Shown here: in pieces, positions 51,487-60,213 of the stretch
Layout: each line of letters starts with the position of its first letter
How positions within the stretch are numbered: position 1 is the first letter of the stretch
Assembly (NCBI GenBank): GCA_966674685.1
Contig: CBKWJC010000031.1
Coordinates: forward strand, 1-64,000
Direction: 5' to 3'
Origin: Thainema sp966674685
Lineage (GTDB): Bacteria > Cyanobacteriota > Cyanobacteriia > Phormidesmidales > Phormidesmidaceae
DNA: 64,000 nucleotides
Program-made: the position numbers and the translations under genes
Notes under the pieces: model-generated
The model's database searches: none
What the model was told of the DNA's origin: nothing
Seen by the model: the letters and a program-made list of their open reading frames with translations, nothing else

Positions 51487-52065
51487 TTGATTTTGATCTA
51501 TCCCGGTGTTCATCCCGTGACGTTAACCGATCGGTTTCTCGCTGGTTTAGGTTTAACGAATGAAATGAATACTCCCCAATATGCCGTCTATCCGACTGAA
51601 GCCCATCCGCCCTATTCCGGTTTTCACTGTCGGCAGTTTATGGGCGAGGTGCTTCCAGCTCAGGCACCGCAGGATCATCCAGTCAGCATTATTGCCTTTA
51701 GTGCAGGTGTTGTGGGTGCGATCGCAGCAGCGCAGTATTGGCACCATCGCGGTATTGCGATCGCGAATTTCATAGCGATTGACGGTTGGGGAGTGCCGCT
51801 AGCAGCAGATTTTCCGATTTACCGCATGAGCCACGATCACTTCACCCACTGGAGTTCTGCGCTGCTAGGCGCGGGACAGTTAAACTTTTATGCTGATCCC
51901 GCCGTGGATCATCTGGAACTCTGGCAAGCACCGGAGCAGGCGATGGGATATGCGGCCACATTAGACGGAGAGAAAGGTGTTCGGCGGCGCGGTTTTGAAG
52001 AGAAGCGCGTCTCCGCAGCTCAATTTATCAGCAACATTCTCAGCCTCAACAGCAGGCCATCTTAA
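51487..52065 (+). CDS. Unknown protein resembling an alpha/beta hydrolase
   Basis: A 192-residue protein opening with ILIYPGVHPVTLTDRFLAGL. A strand-turn-helix IIAFSAGVVGAIAAAQYW resembles a nucleophile elbow with Ser in FSAG. An Asp follows in AIDGWGVPLA and possible catalytic histidines are in MSHDHFTHW. The fold assignment is tentative and the motif is not a strict GxSxG. The start is TTG; no ATG is available before the first conserved strand. It follows the palindrome after DUF1499. Confidence 0.65.
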   Translation: MILIYPGVHPVTLTDRFLAGLGLTNEMNTPQYAVYPTEAHPPYSGFHCRQFMGEVLPAQAPQDHPVSIIAFSAGVVGAIAAAQYWHHRGIAIANFIAIDGWGVPLAADFPIYRMSHDHFTHWSSALLGAGQLNFYADPAVDHLELWQAPEQAMGYAATLDGEKGVRRRGFEEKRVSAAQFISNILSLNSRPS

Positions 52066-52197
52066 ACCCGTTGATGACCCCAACCTCAAATCTTTCTTCG
52101 GTTACAGTTACCCATCATGCTCCCGTGTCCTCCGGCCCGATGCTCACAGCATTTCATCTACAGTCCTACGGCTCACAAGAGATACCAGACAGAATAA

Positions 52198-52233
52198 CGC
52201 TATAGACAGGGAAATCTTCCCCTGTCTATAGCG
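52198..52233 (+). terminator. Inverted repeat CGCTATAGACAGGG
   Basis: Exact 14-base arms with an 8-base loop, about 130 bases downstream of the hydrolase-like gene. No T-run. Confidence 0.5.
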
Positions 52234-52340
52234 CTCCTTCAGAACAACACCCTACGATAAAAGAACCTCAAGATCTCTAAAGCAGCTTTTGCATCTGCTT
52301 GAGTTTTGAGTATCGTGGGAAAAAGACTCACACTCCACTG

Positions 52341-52370
52341 GCTCCTCGGCAGATCGCTGAGGAGCTTTTC
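52341..52370 (+). terminator. Intrinsic terminator
   Basis: GCTCCTCGGC-AGATC-GCTGAGGAGC followed by TTTTC: a 10-bp stem (one wobble), 5-base loop and short T-run. It is more than 270 bases past the nearest same-strand gene and lies after a first hairpin. It may therefore end a separate small RNA. Confidence 0.65.
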
Positions 52371-52480
52371 ATTGCTGACTGAAGGGGATTTGGGGCAATT
52401 TGTCCTAAATCCGACTTAGTGTATCGAGCAGTGCCAAAACCGCCAACCAATCGTTATAAAAGTCAATTCAACGAGGACAT

Positions 52481-52519
52481 GACGATTTGTGGCGCGGCTT
52501 AGCCGCGCCACAAATCGTC
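52481..52519. repeat. Perfect 19-bp inverted repeat around GCGCGGCT
   Basis: GACGATTTGTGGCGCGGCT, one central T, exact complement. It lies 18 bases beyond the uvrC stop codon and probably acts as its terminator. It shares its core with 33325-33371. Confidence 0.88.
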
Positions 52520-52537
52520 TTAACTAATATCTATCAC

Positions 52538-54442
52538 TTAACTTCCGGGTGTGACGGGGTCAGCTTGAGGATGGAAGTAGTCATAAATTTGCTGGGCGAG
52601 CTGTGGCCCAATCCCTTCCACTGTCTGAAGCTGCTCTGGGGAAGCCTCGCGAATATAGTCAATCGAACGAAACGCTGCTAGAAGCTGTTTCCGCCGATGG
52701 TGCCCCAGTCCCGGAATGTCATCCAGCCGTGATCGTCGCATGCGATCGCTACGGCGCTTGCGGTGGAAGGTAATGGCAAAGCGGTGGGCTTCATCCCGTA
52801 AACGGCGCAGCAGTTGAACACCTGCTTGTTCCGAGTCAGTCGCCAGCGGCAGCGATTCACCGGGTTGGAAAATTTCTTCCCGCTTTTTGGCTAAGCTGAT
52901 CACATTCAAATCCGCCAGCAGATTCATTTCTTGTAGGACACCGACAACGGCTGAAAGCTGCCCCTTACCACCGTCGATCATCACCAAATCCGGCCAGTCA
53001 GGATTGCCAAACCGCTGGAGATCAGGATTTTCGGCATAGCGGCGGAAGCGGCGCTGAATCACCTCGGCCAAGCTTGCAAAGTCATCAGAGCGCCCGCTGG
53101 TCACTTTGGGATTGCGGATTTTGTAGTGGCGATAGTGCTGTTTGGCGGGCAGTCCGTCAATAAACACGACCTGGGAACCGACGGCATCGGAACCCTGGAC
53201 GTGGGAAATATCGTAGCCTTCGATCCGGCGCGGTAGCGCGGGCAAGTCCAGCACCTCGGCTAGATCCTGGAGCGACTGAGCATTGCGATCGGCAAAGCGC
53301 TGAGTGCGTGCCAACTCATACTCGGCATTGCGCTCCACCATTTCAATCAGTTCGGCCTTAGACTGCCGCTGGGGATTAAACACGGTCACTTTGCGGCCTT
53401 TGCGATCGCTTAAATAGGCCGCCAATAAATCCGCATCCGGTAGATCATGCTGCACCAAAATCTCGGCAGGAATCTCGACCGAATCAACAGTTTGATAATG
53501 TTCTTCCAGTACCCGCTGCAAGATGGCTCCTGGCTCACCCGACTGCGCTTCGGCCAGGAACCCCAGACGACCGACTAGGCGGCCTGCACGAAGCTGGAAA
53601 AGCTGAATACAGGCATGATGTTCATCGGCAGCCAGTGCGATCGCATCTCGCGAGACGGTATCACTGGCCGAGGCCACTTTCTGATCGGCGTTCAGGTGCT
53701 CTAGCGCCGTAATCTGATCGCGCAGGCGAGCGGCGTACTCAAAATTCAGCTTCTCTGCCGCGTCCTGCATCTGGACGGTTAGGACTTTGACTAACTCCTC
53801 GGTACGGCCCTGAAACACCATCGCCACCCGCTGCACAATCTTGCGATACTCATCCGGCGAAATCAGTTGCTGACAGACGCCAGGACAGCGACCAATGTCG
53901 TAGTTGAGGCAGGGACGATCCTTAAATAACGGCTGGGGCCGCTGGCGCAGCGGAAAAATGCGCTTCACCAAGTGCAGCGTCCGGCGCAGCGTACCCACGT
54001 CCACATACGGCCCGTAGTAGCGATCGCGGGCTTTGCCCATGCGTCGCCGCCGGGTAATAAAAATGCGGGGATAGTCCTCCGACCAAGTGATGCAGAGATA
54101 GGGATACTTCTTGTCATCCTTCAGCAGCACGTTGAAATGAGGCTGGTGCTGCTTGATCAGATTGGCTTCCAGCGCCAGCGCTTCCGCTTCCGTATCGGTG
54201 ACGATAAACTCAATTTCCGCCACCTGCATCACCATCAAAGCGAGCCGAGGCGGCAGCGTATGGGAATTGCGAAAGTAGGAGCGCACCCGCGATCGCAACT
54301 TTTTGGATTTACCGATGTAGAGAATATTGTCGCTAGCATCGCGCATAAAGTAGACCCCCGGCTCCAGCGGGATCTCCTTCAGGCGAGCTTCGAGGCGTTC
54401 AGGCTCTTTAACCAGAGTTGGTGTTTCAGCAGGGATAGACAC
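52538..54442 (-). CDS. uvrC: Excinuclease ABC subunit C
   Basis: Makes the dual incisions in nucleotide-excision repair, in complex with UvrB. An N-terminal GIY-YIG nuclease (EPGVYFMRDASDNILYIGKSKKLRSRVRSYF) is followed by a Cys-rich CLNYDIGRCPGVC and the UVR UvrB-binding motif (MQDAAEKLNFEYAARLRDQITAL). The RNase H-like nuclease domain has EGYDISHVQGSDAVGSQVVFIDG and LVMIDGGKGQL. Two C-terminal helix-hairpin-helix motifs complete it (LDDIPGLGHHRRKQLL and LQTVEGIGPQLAQQIY). A GTG start giving 634 residues is chosen because it puts VSIPAETPTLVKEPERLEARL at the N-terminus, as in other cyanobacteria. The frame is open 23 codons further. Confidence 0.96.
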   Translation of the reverse strand: MSIPAETPTLVKEPERLEARLKEIPLEPGVYFMRDASDNILYIGKSKKLRSRVRSYFRNSHTLPPRLALMVMQVAEIEFIVTDTEAEALALEANLIKQHQPHFNVLLKDDKKYPYLCITWSEDYPRIFITRRRRMGKARDRYYGPYVDVGTLRRTLHLVKRIFPLRQRPQPLFKDRPCLNYDIGRCPGVCQQLISPDEYRKIVQRVAMVFQGRTEELVKVLTVQMQDAAEKLNFEYAARLRDQITALEHLNADQKVASASDTVSRDAIALAADEHHACIQLFQLRAGRLVGRLGFLAEAQSGEPGAILQRVLEEHYQTVDSVEIPAEILVQHDLPDADLLAAYLSDRKGRKVTVFNPQRQSKAELIEMVERNAEYELARTQRFADRNAQSLQDLAEVLDLPALPRRIEGYDISHVQGSDAVGSQVVFIDGLPAKQHYRHYKIRNPKVTSGRSDDFASLAEVIQRRFRRYAENPDLQRFGNPDWPDLVMIDGGKGQLSAVVGVLQEMNLLADLNVISLAKKREEIFQPGESLPLATDSEQAGVQLLRRLRDEAHRFAITFHRKRRSDRMRRSRLDDIPGLGHHRRKQLLAAFRSIDYIREASPEQLQTVEGIGPQLAQQIYDYFHPQADPVTPGS

Positions 54443-54984
54443 AGCATGACGATTGATGAATCTACACAGCCGAGAATTGCAGTAACGACCGTACAGACTA
54501 GGATATAGCAATCTCCATCAGGTTGTGGGCAAGCTACGGGAGCGGATATCCTCCCAAAGTTTCTGTCTCATAGAGCGATCGCAAATCTTCAGCGGTTTTT
54601 CGGTTGACAATCTTGTATTAATTGATACTAGAAATGAAGCTGGCTTTGAAATGAAACGCTAACTGCTTGTGGGCCAAACTAAGTGAGCCTGCTCAAGCAG
54701 TCGAGCTGCTCTGTCTAAATTCTTTAAGAAACAGTCCATTTCCTAAAACCTAGGCTGAATCAGCCGAAATCACGGCAAGGGACTGACTTACATGCTGAGA
54801 TACCCAACTTCCGGATTTATCGATCGCGACTCGACGAGTATTTAATCAATTTATGAATTCTATAAAAATCTGGATAGGCGTCCGTATTTTGCCTTCTCTG
54901 ACGTGATTTTAAATACGATCATGGGTGTGTGTGGACCGAAAAAACTCTGTTGAATGTTCTAAAGGCAGTTGGTGAACCCTGATT
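54443..54984. other. Intergenic region upstream of uvrC
   Basis: No gene apart from the open 5' extension of the uvrC frame. A weak hairpin (GAGCAGCTCG...GCTTGAGC) is the only structure seen. The last 200 bases are AT-rich and probably carry the promoter of the next small gene. Confidence 0.45.
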
Positions 54985-55182
54985 ATGACGCTAGATGAGT
55001 TTGAAGCTAATTATCGTGATCAACTGGATGCGATTCTCAATCGTCTCCAAAGTGTAACGCTGCTCAATCAGCGAATTGAGGCTGAGGCGGCTGAGATTGC
55101 AGATTCCATGCAGCAGCTAACCGAAGTGGTCGAGCGTTTTCTCAATGAATCTCGGCAGGATATCGAATCATCTGAATCTTAA
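54985..55182 (+). CDS. Small coiled-coil protein of unknown function
   Basis: A 65-residue acidic helical protein (LDAILNRLQSVTLLNQRIEAEAAEIADSMQQLTEVVERFL) forming one or two coiled-coil helices. No signal peptide or membrane segment. The codon pattern looks genuine and the ATG is well placed, but there is no motif to assign a role. It lies alone. Confidence 0.6.
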   Translation: MTLDEFEANYRDQLDAILNRLQSVTLLNQRIEAEAAEIADSMQQLTEVVERFLNESRQDIESSES

Positions 55183-55280
55183 ACGGCCGATAGCCCTCAA
55201 ACAGTAATGATGGTTGGTTGTGTGGGCAACGTTCACATAAGTGACCATCATTACCTGAATACTTCGAGCAAACAGTCGCG

Positions 55281-55673
55281 TCAAAAATGCTGATTGATGG
55301 TTTCCAGTAAAGACTTCAAATCTACAGGTTTGACAAAATAATCGCACGCCCCTAAATTGAGCGCTCGCTGCCGATCAATACTAAATGACAGCGCTGAGAC
55401 AACCAAAACGGGTACATGCTGCCATTTTGGAGACTGGCGGATTTGTTCAAGGATGGTGAACCCGTCAACATAGGGCAGCTTCAGATCGAGCAGGATAATC
55501 TGTGGTTGAAACTGCTCTAGCGTCTCGAAGAGATGTGCGCCATCTGCGATCGCATGGACATCAAATCCGTGATAGCAGAGGTATTCGGCAAACAGTGCCC
55601 GATTCAGTGGATGATCTTCTAGTAAAAGAAGCCGTCTGCTGGCCTGTTCGGACTGCGATTTAAGACTAAGCAT
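55281..55673 (-). CDS. Single-domain response regulator (CheY/DivK-like)
   Basis: A 130-residue protein consisting of one receiver domain. The acidic pocket is LLLLEDHPLNR, the phospho-acceptor Asp lies in IILLDLKLPYVDG, the switch Ser in VLVVSALS, and the Lys in YFVKPVDLKSLL. All key residues are intact. There is no output domain, so it should work by protein contact, for example in a phosphorelay. No kinase gene is adjacent. The ATG (MLSLKSQ) is preferred to an in-frame TTG six codons upstream. Confidence 0.9.
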   Translation of the reverse strand: MLSLKSQSEQASRRLLLLEDHPLNRALFAEYLCYHGFDVHAIADGAHLFETLEQFQPQIILLDLKLPYVDGFTILEQIRQSPKWQHVPVLVVSALSFSIDRQRALNLGACDYFVKPVDLKSLLETINQHF

Positions 55674-55898
55674 TGGAATCTGTGTAACCAAGGCTAGGCA
55701 GATTGACTCACGTATACACCCTTTGAGTGAAGCTTAGATGCGCTGAATTTGCTAAGCATTTAGTCAATATAATTGCACAACCTTGTGGTCTGTCAACTTG
55801 GTGGCGAGAGGGGTTGGTGGTTGATACACCGCCTGAAGCACGGTATGTCCGCCATCAAAACTGATTTGACGCAGCACGAGATTGATGGATGACTGCCA

Positions 55899-57062
55899 TC
55901 ACAAAAAGGAGGCCATTCGCTGAACAGCGTCCTGTAGAATGCTGGGGCGATGTACCAAGGCAAATCGGACGTAGCCTTCGCCTGATTTGCCAAATCCAGC
56001 GCCAGGTGACACCGCTACTCCAGTTGCTTTCACCAGCTCCACGCAAAAGCGCACTGAATCATTCGCCCACTGGGGCGGCAGCTTGGCCCAAATGTACATG
56101 GTGGCGGGAGGTGTCGGTACTGACCAGCCGATGTCATGCAGTGCCTGCACAAACACATCGCGTCGCTCTTGGAACGTTGATACCACTGATGGGATGTGGT
56201 CTTGGGAACCCTCCAAAGCTGCGATCGCACCGTTTAAGATGCCGCGATACTGGTTAAAGTCAATCACCGCTTTCAATCGCCGCAGGGCGCGGATTAGCTC
56301 GGCGTTGCCGATGGCATAGCCCACTCGAAAACCACCCATGTTGTAGGACTTGGACAGGGTGAAAAACTCAATGGAACATGTTTTATCCGGATCGGCCTGG
56401 AGCACAGAGGGAATCTCAACATCCTCGAACACCATGTCGCCGTAGGGAAAATCATGCACTAAGACAATATTGTGCTGCTGACAAAAGGCAACGGCTTCTT
56501 GGAAAAATGAGAGAGGTGCGATCGCAGTTGTTGGATTATGCGGATAGCTCAGCACCATCAGGCGCGACTGAGCCAAGACAGCTTCGGGAATCGTAGAAAA
56601 ATCTGGTAGAAAACCGCGCTCTTCTAGCAGCGGCATCGTATAAATCTGCCCATTGGCCAAATAAACGCCGCCTGCATGGGACGGATAGCCCGGATCGAGC
56701 AGCAGCGCGAAATCGCCTGGATTCAGCACCACCAGCGGTAGGTGCCCAGTTCCTTCCTGAGAACCAATCAGCGGCAGAACTTCTGTTTCCGGATCAACGG
56801 CAACTCCGTACTTGCGGGTGTACCAATCTGCCGCCGCCTGCCGAAAGTTGCGTGTGCCGTGAAACAGCAAATAGCCATGAGTTGACGGATCGTACAGTGA
56901 TTCCGCAATCACATCGAGCACAGGCTTAGCGGTCGGTAAATCGGATGAACCCAGCGACAAATCAATTAAGGTTTGCCCAGCTGCGATCGCGTCCGCCTTT
57001 GCCTGATCCATATCAGCAAACACATTGGTGCTCAACGGTTGGAGGCGGTTCGCAAGTTGCAT
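55899..57062 (-). CDS. PLP-dependent aminotransferase, class I/II
   Basis: A 387-residue fold-type I enzyme. LIDLSLGSSDLPTAKPVL and GYLLFHGTRNFRQAAADWY open the substrate and cofactor region. LDPGYPSHAGGVYLANG and VLSYPHNPTTA supply the Asn contact, and HDFPYGDMVFE the Asp that pairs with the pyridine nitrogen. The Schiff-base Lys is in LSKSYNMGGFRVGY, and YVRFALVH carries the carboxylate-binding Arg. It is nearest to the LL-diaminopimelate/aspartate aminotransferase group, but the exact substrate is not certain. It is a single gene. Confidence 0.9.
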   Translation of the reverse strand: MQLANRLQPLSTNVFADMDQAKADAIAAGQTLIDLSLGSSDLPTAKPVLDVIAESLYDPSTHGYLLFHGTRNFRQAAADWYTRKYGVAVDPETEVLPLIGSQEGTGHLPLVVLNPGDFALLLDPGYPSHAGGVYLANGQIYTMPLLEERGFLPDFSTIPEAVLAQSRLMVLSYPHNPTTAIAPLSFFQEAVAFCQQHNIVLVHDFPYGDMVFEDVEIPSVLQADPDKTCSIEFFTLSKSYNMGGFRVGYAIGNAELIRALRRLKAVIDFNQYRGILNGAIAALEGSQDHIPSVVSTFQERRDVFVQALHDIGWSVPTPPATMYIWAKLPPQWANDSVRFCVELVKATGVAVSPGAGFGKSGEGYVRFALVHRPSILQDAVQRMASFL

Positions 57063-57202
57063 GGCAGCGAGAGAATGAGGAGACTACTGATCTGCTAGTG
57101 GTCTGACGCTATGGGATATTGGTCAGCATTCGTAAACTCAATCTACCTTGAGAACCCCTGTATTGCCATCCAGCACACAGAGGTTCTCAGCATAAACGGA
57201 AT

Positions 57203-57541
57203 TTATATAGCAGCCGAAAGATTGGCATTGAGCAGATCTTCGACTTTCTGCTTATTCATTGCACCTTCTTCTGCGGCCAAGACATCTTGGTTATGAATCA
57301 AACGCAGTGCAGGTACACCTTCCACTTTATACGTGGCAACGGATTCAGGATTGGGATCAACCTCGACTTTGACAACCTTCAGGCGCTCGGCATAGGCGTC
57401 TGCGACGGACTCGATAATAGGAGACATCAGCCGACAAGGGCCGCACCAACCTGCCCAAAAATAAACTAAAACAGGTCGATCAGCCTGGATGACTTCAGCG
57501 TCAAAGTCTTGATCAGTAATGGAAAGAACTCGGTTACTCAT
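57203..57541 (-). CDS. Thioredoxin
   Basis: A 112-residue single thioredoxin domain. The redox site is FWAGWCGPCRLMSP, the cis-proline loop is VEGVPALRLI, and the buried Asp is in the SITDQDFDAEV region. It is cytoplasmic (no signal peptide). The WAGWCGPC form with VYF and a short C-terminus is typical of cyanobacterial thioredoxins outside the m-type. It starts 60 bases after the PPC-tailed protease on the same strand. Confidence 0.93.
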   Translation of the reverse strand: MSNRVLSITDQDFDAEVIQADRPVLVYFWAGWCGPCRLMSPIIESVADAYAERLKVVKVEVDPNPESVATYKVEGVPALRLIHNQDVLAAEEGAMNKQKVEDLLNANLSAAI

Positions 57542-57601
57542 GAGCGAATAATCAGGCTAGGCTAAATGACTTCTTCATCCAGCTTACTGCCTAGTGGTTG
57601 G

Positions 57602-59101
57602 CTATCGCACCGTAATTTCATAGTCCCCTTGACCTGCTGGATCGTAGGAGTTGGCGATGACGCGATAGGTTCCGCTCGCTGGCAGTACGGTTGTAATCTG
57701 GGAGTTGTAGGTGTCGTCGTCCATGTCGTCGTTGTACTGTAGGATGTCGCCATTGGGATCGATCAACATCAAATACGGGTCAAAATCGGTGCTCTCTAGC
57801 GTGATCGTGACCGACTGACCGGACTCTCCTTCAAATCGATATTCTTGGTAGAGGCTGCCGTCTTGTAAGACTGGCCCGCCGCTGGCTAGCGTTCCCTGTT
57901 CTTGCAGAATGTAGTCGCCAGAGGAAGGTGCGGTCGCGCTACCGTTGGGCTGAGAACCGGAATTGGGAGGTTGGGTGGTTCCAGCAGAGGGGGCACTGCC
58001 TTGGGAAGAGGCCAGCCGAATGCTGTAGCTCCCTAGTTCACCCGGTGCGTAGGAGTTTGCTAAAACTGTGTAGGTGCCATTTTCCGGTAGGGTTGTCGCT
58101 AAGCGGGCATTGGTGCGTCCACCGCTGTCATCATCTTGGGCTAGATCCTGACCATCGGGGCCGAGCAGAATTAGATAGGCATCCACTTCGCTGCTGGTCA
58201 TTTCGATCACGACCTGTTGACCTGCCTGTCCCTCAAAGGCGTACAGATCAAAGTAGCTGTTATCGGCAGGGAGGACGCTGCTTTCGCGTCCCAGTTGCCC
58301 TTGGACGGCTGGCCCGTTGAGGGCAATTGGTTTGGCTTGCTCCAGATCAAACGGTGATGCGGCGGGTTCCTGGGCGGCGCGGCCTTCGCGAACTGCGGTT
58401 AAAAATGGCTGCACTTGATCGGTTGCGATCGCAAACCCAATACCAATATTACCTGCATCCCGGCCAATGGTGAAAATTGACGTATTCACGCCAATTAGCT
58501 CGCCCCTACTGTTGAGCAGTGGGCCACCCGAGTTGCCGGGATTAATGGCTGCATCGGTTTGAATCAATCCGCGTTCGGAATCAATCCGGCTGACAATGCC
58601 CGTCGTGAACGTACCCTGGAACTGACCAAAGGGATTGCCAATCGCGTAGGCTCGTTGACCTACCCGGACAGAGTTGTTGCTGGCGATGGGAATGTAGGGG
58701 AGATTTTCGACCTCCTCTAGCTGAATAGCTGCTAGGTCAAGGCGATCATCGGCATAGCCCACCACGCGACCGTTCACCTGCCGACCATCTGCTAGCAGTA
58801 CGGTTAAATTGCGATTGCGCCCGACTACATGAGCATTGGTCAGCACTAAGCCATCGGGGCTGATGATGCTGCCGCTGCCTGTGCCGTCTTCGGTGCGGAT
58901 AGAGATCACGGCTGGACTGGCCTGCTCATAGACACGAACGCTGATTTCCTCGTCGTATTCTTGTGCCAGTGCTGACTGGGAGCCAATGTTGAACGGGATG
59001 GTTCCTATAGAGGGTGCGATCGCATCGCAGACCGCCATGCCTAATGTTGTGCCGAGAACAACAAATCCGGAGGTTGCTTGACGCAAGAACTTACTACTCA
59101 T
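57602..59101 (-). CDS. Trypsin-like HtrA-type protease with two PPC domains
   Basis: A 499-residue secreted protein. The signal peptide is around SGFVVLGTTLGMAVCDAIA, with AIGxQSALAQ-like processing near residue 46. The protease domain (50-260) has His in LVLTNAHVVG, Asp in DDRLDLAAI and Ser in NPGNSGGPLL. The PDZ domain usual in HtrA is missing. In its place are two bacterial pre-peptidase C-terminal (PPC) beta-sandwiches, about 275-370 and 410-499, each with DxYLxLxDPxGxxLxxxDD and a terminal GTYTVLANSY/GTYRVIANSY. They are joined by a Ser/Pro/Asn-rich linker. PPC domains are usually targeting or binding modules. Confidence 0.92.
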   Translation of the reverse strand: MSSKFLRQATSGFVVLGTTLGMAVCDAIAPSIGTIPFNIGSQSALAQEYDEEISVRVYEQASPAVISIRTEDGTGSGSIISPDGLVLTNAHVVGRNRNLTVLLADGRQVNGRVVGYADDRLDLAAIQLEEVENLPYIPIASNNSVRVGQRAYAIGNPFGQFQGTFTTGIVSRIDSERGLIQTDAAINPGNSGGPLLNSRGELIGVNTSIFTIGRDAGNIGIGFAIATDQVQPFLTAVREGRAAQEPAASPFDLEQAKPIALNGPAVQGQLGRESSVLPADNSYFDLYAFEGQAGQQVVIEMTSSEVDAYLILLGPDGQDLAQDDDSGGRTNARLATTLPENGTYTVLANSYAPGELGSYSIRLASSQGSAPSAGTTQPPNSGSQPNGSATAPSSGDYILQEQGTLASGGPVLQDGSLYQEYRFEGESGQSVTITLESTDFDPYLMLIDPNGDILQYNDDMDDDTYNSQITTVLPASGTYRVIANSYDPAGQGDYEITVR

Positions 59102-59347
59102 TTCAACCGATGCCTTACCTTAAAATACCCATTTTTCTCTACTCAGTCAGAGCCACCTGCTCCGGTGAATTAGTTATCTGTGGCCCACATTAAATCATGT
59201 CACCCCCAGATATGACGGATAGATGGCGTGATAAGTTCGCAGATTTGAAGACCTGACAGGCCAAATCTCCAGCGTTATCCTTGTTATCCTTCTGTAGATG
59301 GTTAGTAGATGGTAACTATCACCCTGGTATCGAGAGCCAATACGAAT
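59102..59347. other. Divergent intergenic region upstream of the PPC protease
   Basis: No gene. It contains ordinary mixed sequence and a short repeated TAGATGGTTAGTAGATGGTAA near 59294-59314. It is followed by two MITE-related elements. Confidence 0.45.
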
Positions 59348-59450
59348 GAAGTAGCTGCATACCAACTAACTGCAAAACCTAAGACCGGGAGAATACCCCT
59401 CCGGAGCGCTCCCCCGGTTCTAGATGCGTTGATTGATACCAACCTACTTA
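59348..59450. mobile_element. MITE copy 2, about 103 bp
   Basis: The left end GAAGTAGCTGCATACCAACTA shares AAGTAGCTGCATA with the copy at 19739. The right end TAGATGCGTTGATTGATACC-AACCTACTTA matches its TAGATGCGTTTATTTATGTC-AATCTACTTA. The centre folds as ACCGGGAG...CTCCCCCGGT. A 60-codon frame across it is not a gene. Confidence 0.7.
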
Positions 59451-59596
59451 TTAAAATAACCTACTCATTTAGCGGTCTGGAAGCAGTCTGACGTAAACGC
59501 CATGACTGAGGTGTTTGAACGATTAACCCGGATGCTCTTTTAGGATAGCGAGTTGCCGCTCGGCATCGGTGTGAAACGAATCACAGCATAATCCAT

Positions 59597-59673
59597 AATC
59601 TATAAACCGAGGGAGCGCTCCGCTGGGGCGCTCCCTCGGTTTATAGATTCGTTTATTTGTGCCAACTTACTTA
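59597..59673. mobile_element. MITE-related copy 3, right part with a perfect 22-bp hairpin
   Basis: AATCTATAAACCGAGGGAGC-GC, a 9-base loop, then the exact complement. The hairpin is followed by CGTTTATTTGTGCCAACTTA-CTTA, the conserved right end of the MITE family. The left end is diverged or missing. It lies 36 bases before the start of the next gene. Confidence 0.55.
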
Positions 59674-59708
59674 GATAATATAGTTGCAAGTTCTTTACGG
59701 TTGATGGT

Positions 59709-60140
59709 ATGCGTTTTCGAGTTTTTGCGATCGCGGCGTTGTCGGTTTGCTTTTGGCTGGTGAGCTGTGTGGTTTCGCCAGCGGCCCAGGCATTGACCCC
59801 AATTAACTTAACGGATGTCTCTTATCGGGAATGTCCGCCTGAACTTGCAGAAGGCATGGTCACGGCAGGGAGTATCAGCGATGCCAACTGCTTTTTGATT
59901 GAAGGCAAAGCACACAATGATTCTGGTAAGCCTGTCTTTAATGTGGATGTATTTGGTCGAGTCTACGATGCCAACATGAATCCGGTGATGCAGAACCGGA
60001 CACGCCTTGGCTCAATTGGTGATGTTGAACCCGGCACTCGCGATTTTCAGATCCGCATTTCAGTCGCGGCCAATCAGCCGACCCCGTTGAAGTTAGAGCA
60101 GTTCAAAGCCTCTGGCTTTGCCGGACGGGTACGACGCTAG
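59709..60140 (+). CDS. Secreted protein of unknown function, FxLYD-like
   Basis: A 143-residue precursor. The signal peptide is clear (VFAIAALSVCFWLVSCVVSPAAQA; the SC could be a lipobox-like site but lacks the right spacing certainty). The mature beta-rich domain has CFLIEGKAHNDSGKPVFNVDVFGRVYDANMNPV and VEPGTRDFQIRISV, similar to the FxLYD/DUF3426 type of extracytoplasmic domain. The function is unknown. A MITE-related hairpin lies just upstream and a strong terminator follows. Confidence 0.75.
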   Translation: MRFRVFAIAALSVCFWLVSCVVSPAAQALTPINLTDVSYRECPPELAEGMVTAGSISDANCFLIEGKAHNDSGKPVFNVDVFGRVYDANMNPVMQNRTRLGSIGDVEPGTRDFQIRISVAANQPTPLKLEQFKASGFAGRVRR

Positions 60141-60177
60141 AGCAATCAGCCTCCTAATCTAAATCTTATTGTGCATA

Positions 60178-60213
60178 GAGCCCCGTTATTTTCTGAAAAA
60201 TAGCGGGGCTTTA
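60178..60213 (+). terminator. Intrinsic terminator
   Basis: AGCCCCGTTATTTT-CTG-AAAAATAGCGGGGCT with a TTTAT tail. It lies 40 bases after the stop of the secreted protein gene. Confidence 0.8.

Noticed and set aside
59309..59491. 60-codon frame
   Set aside because: It runs across MITE copy 2 and is best explained by the element.
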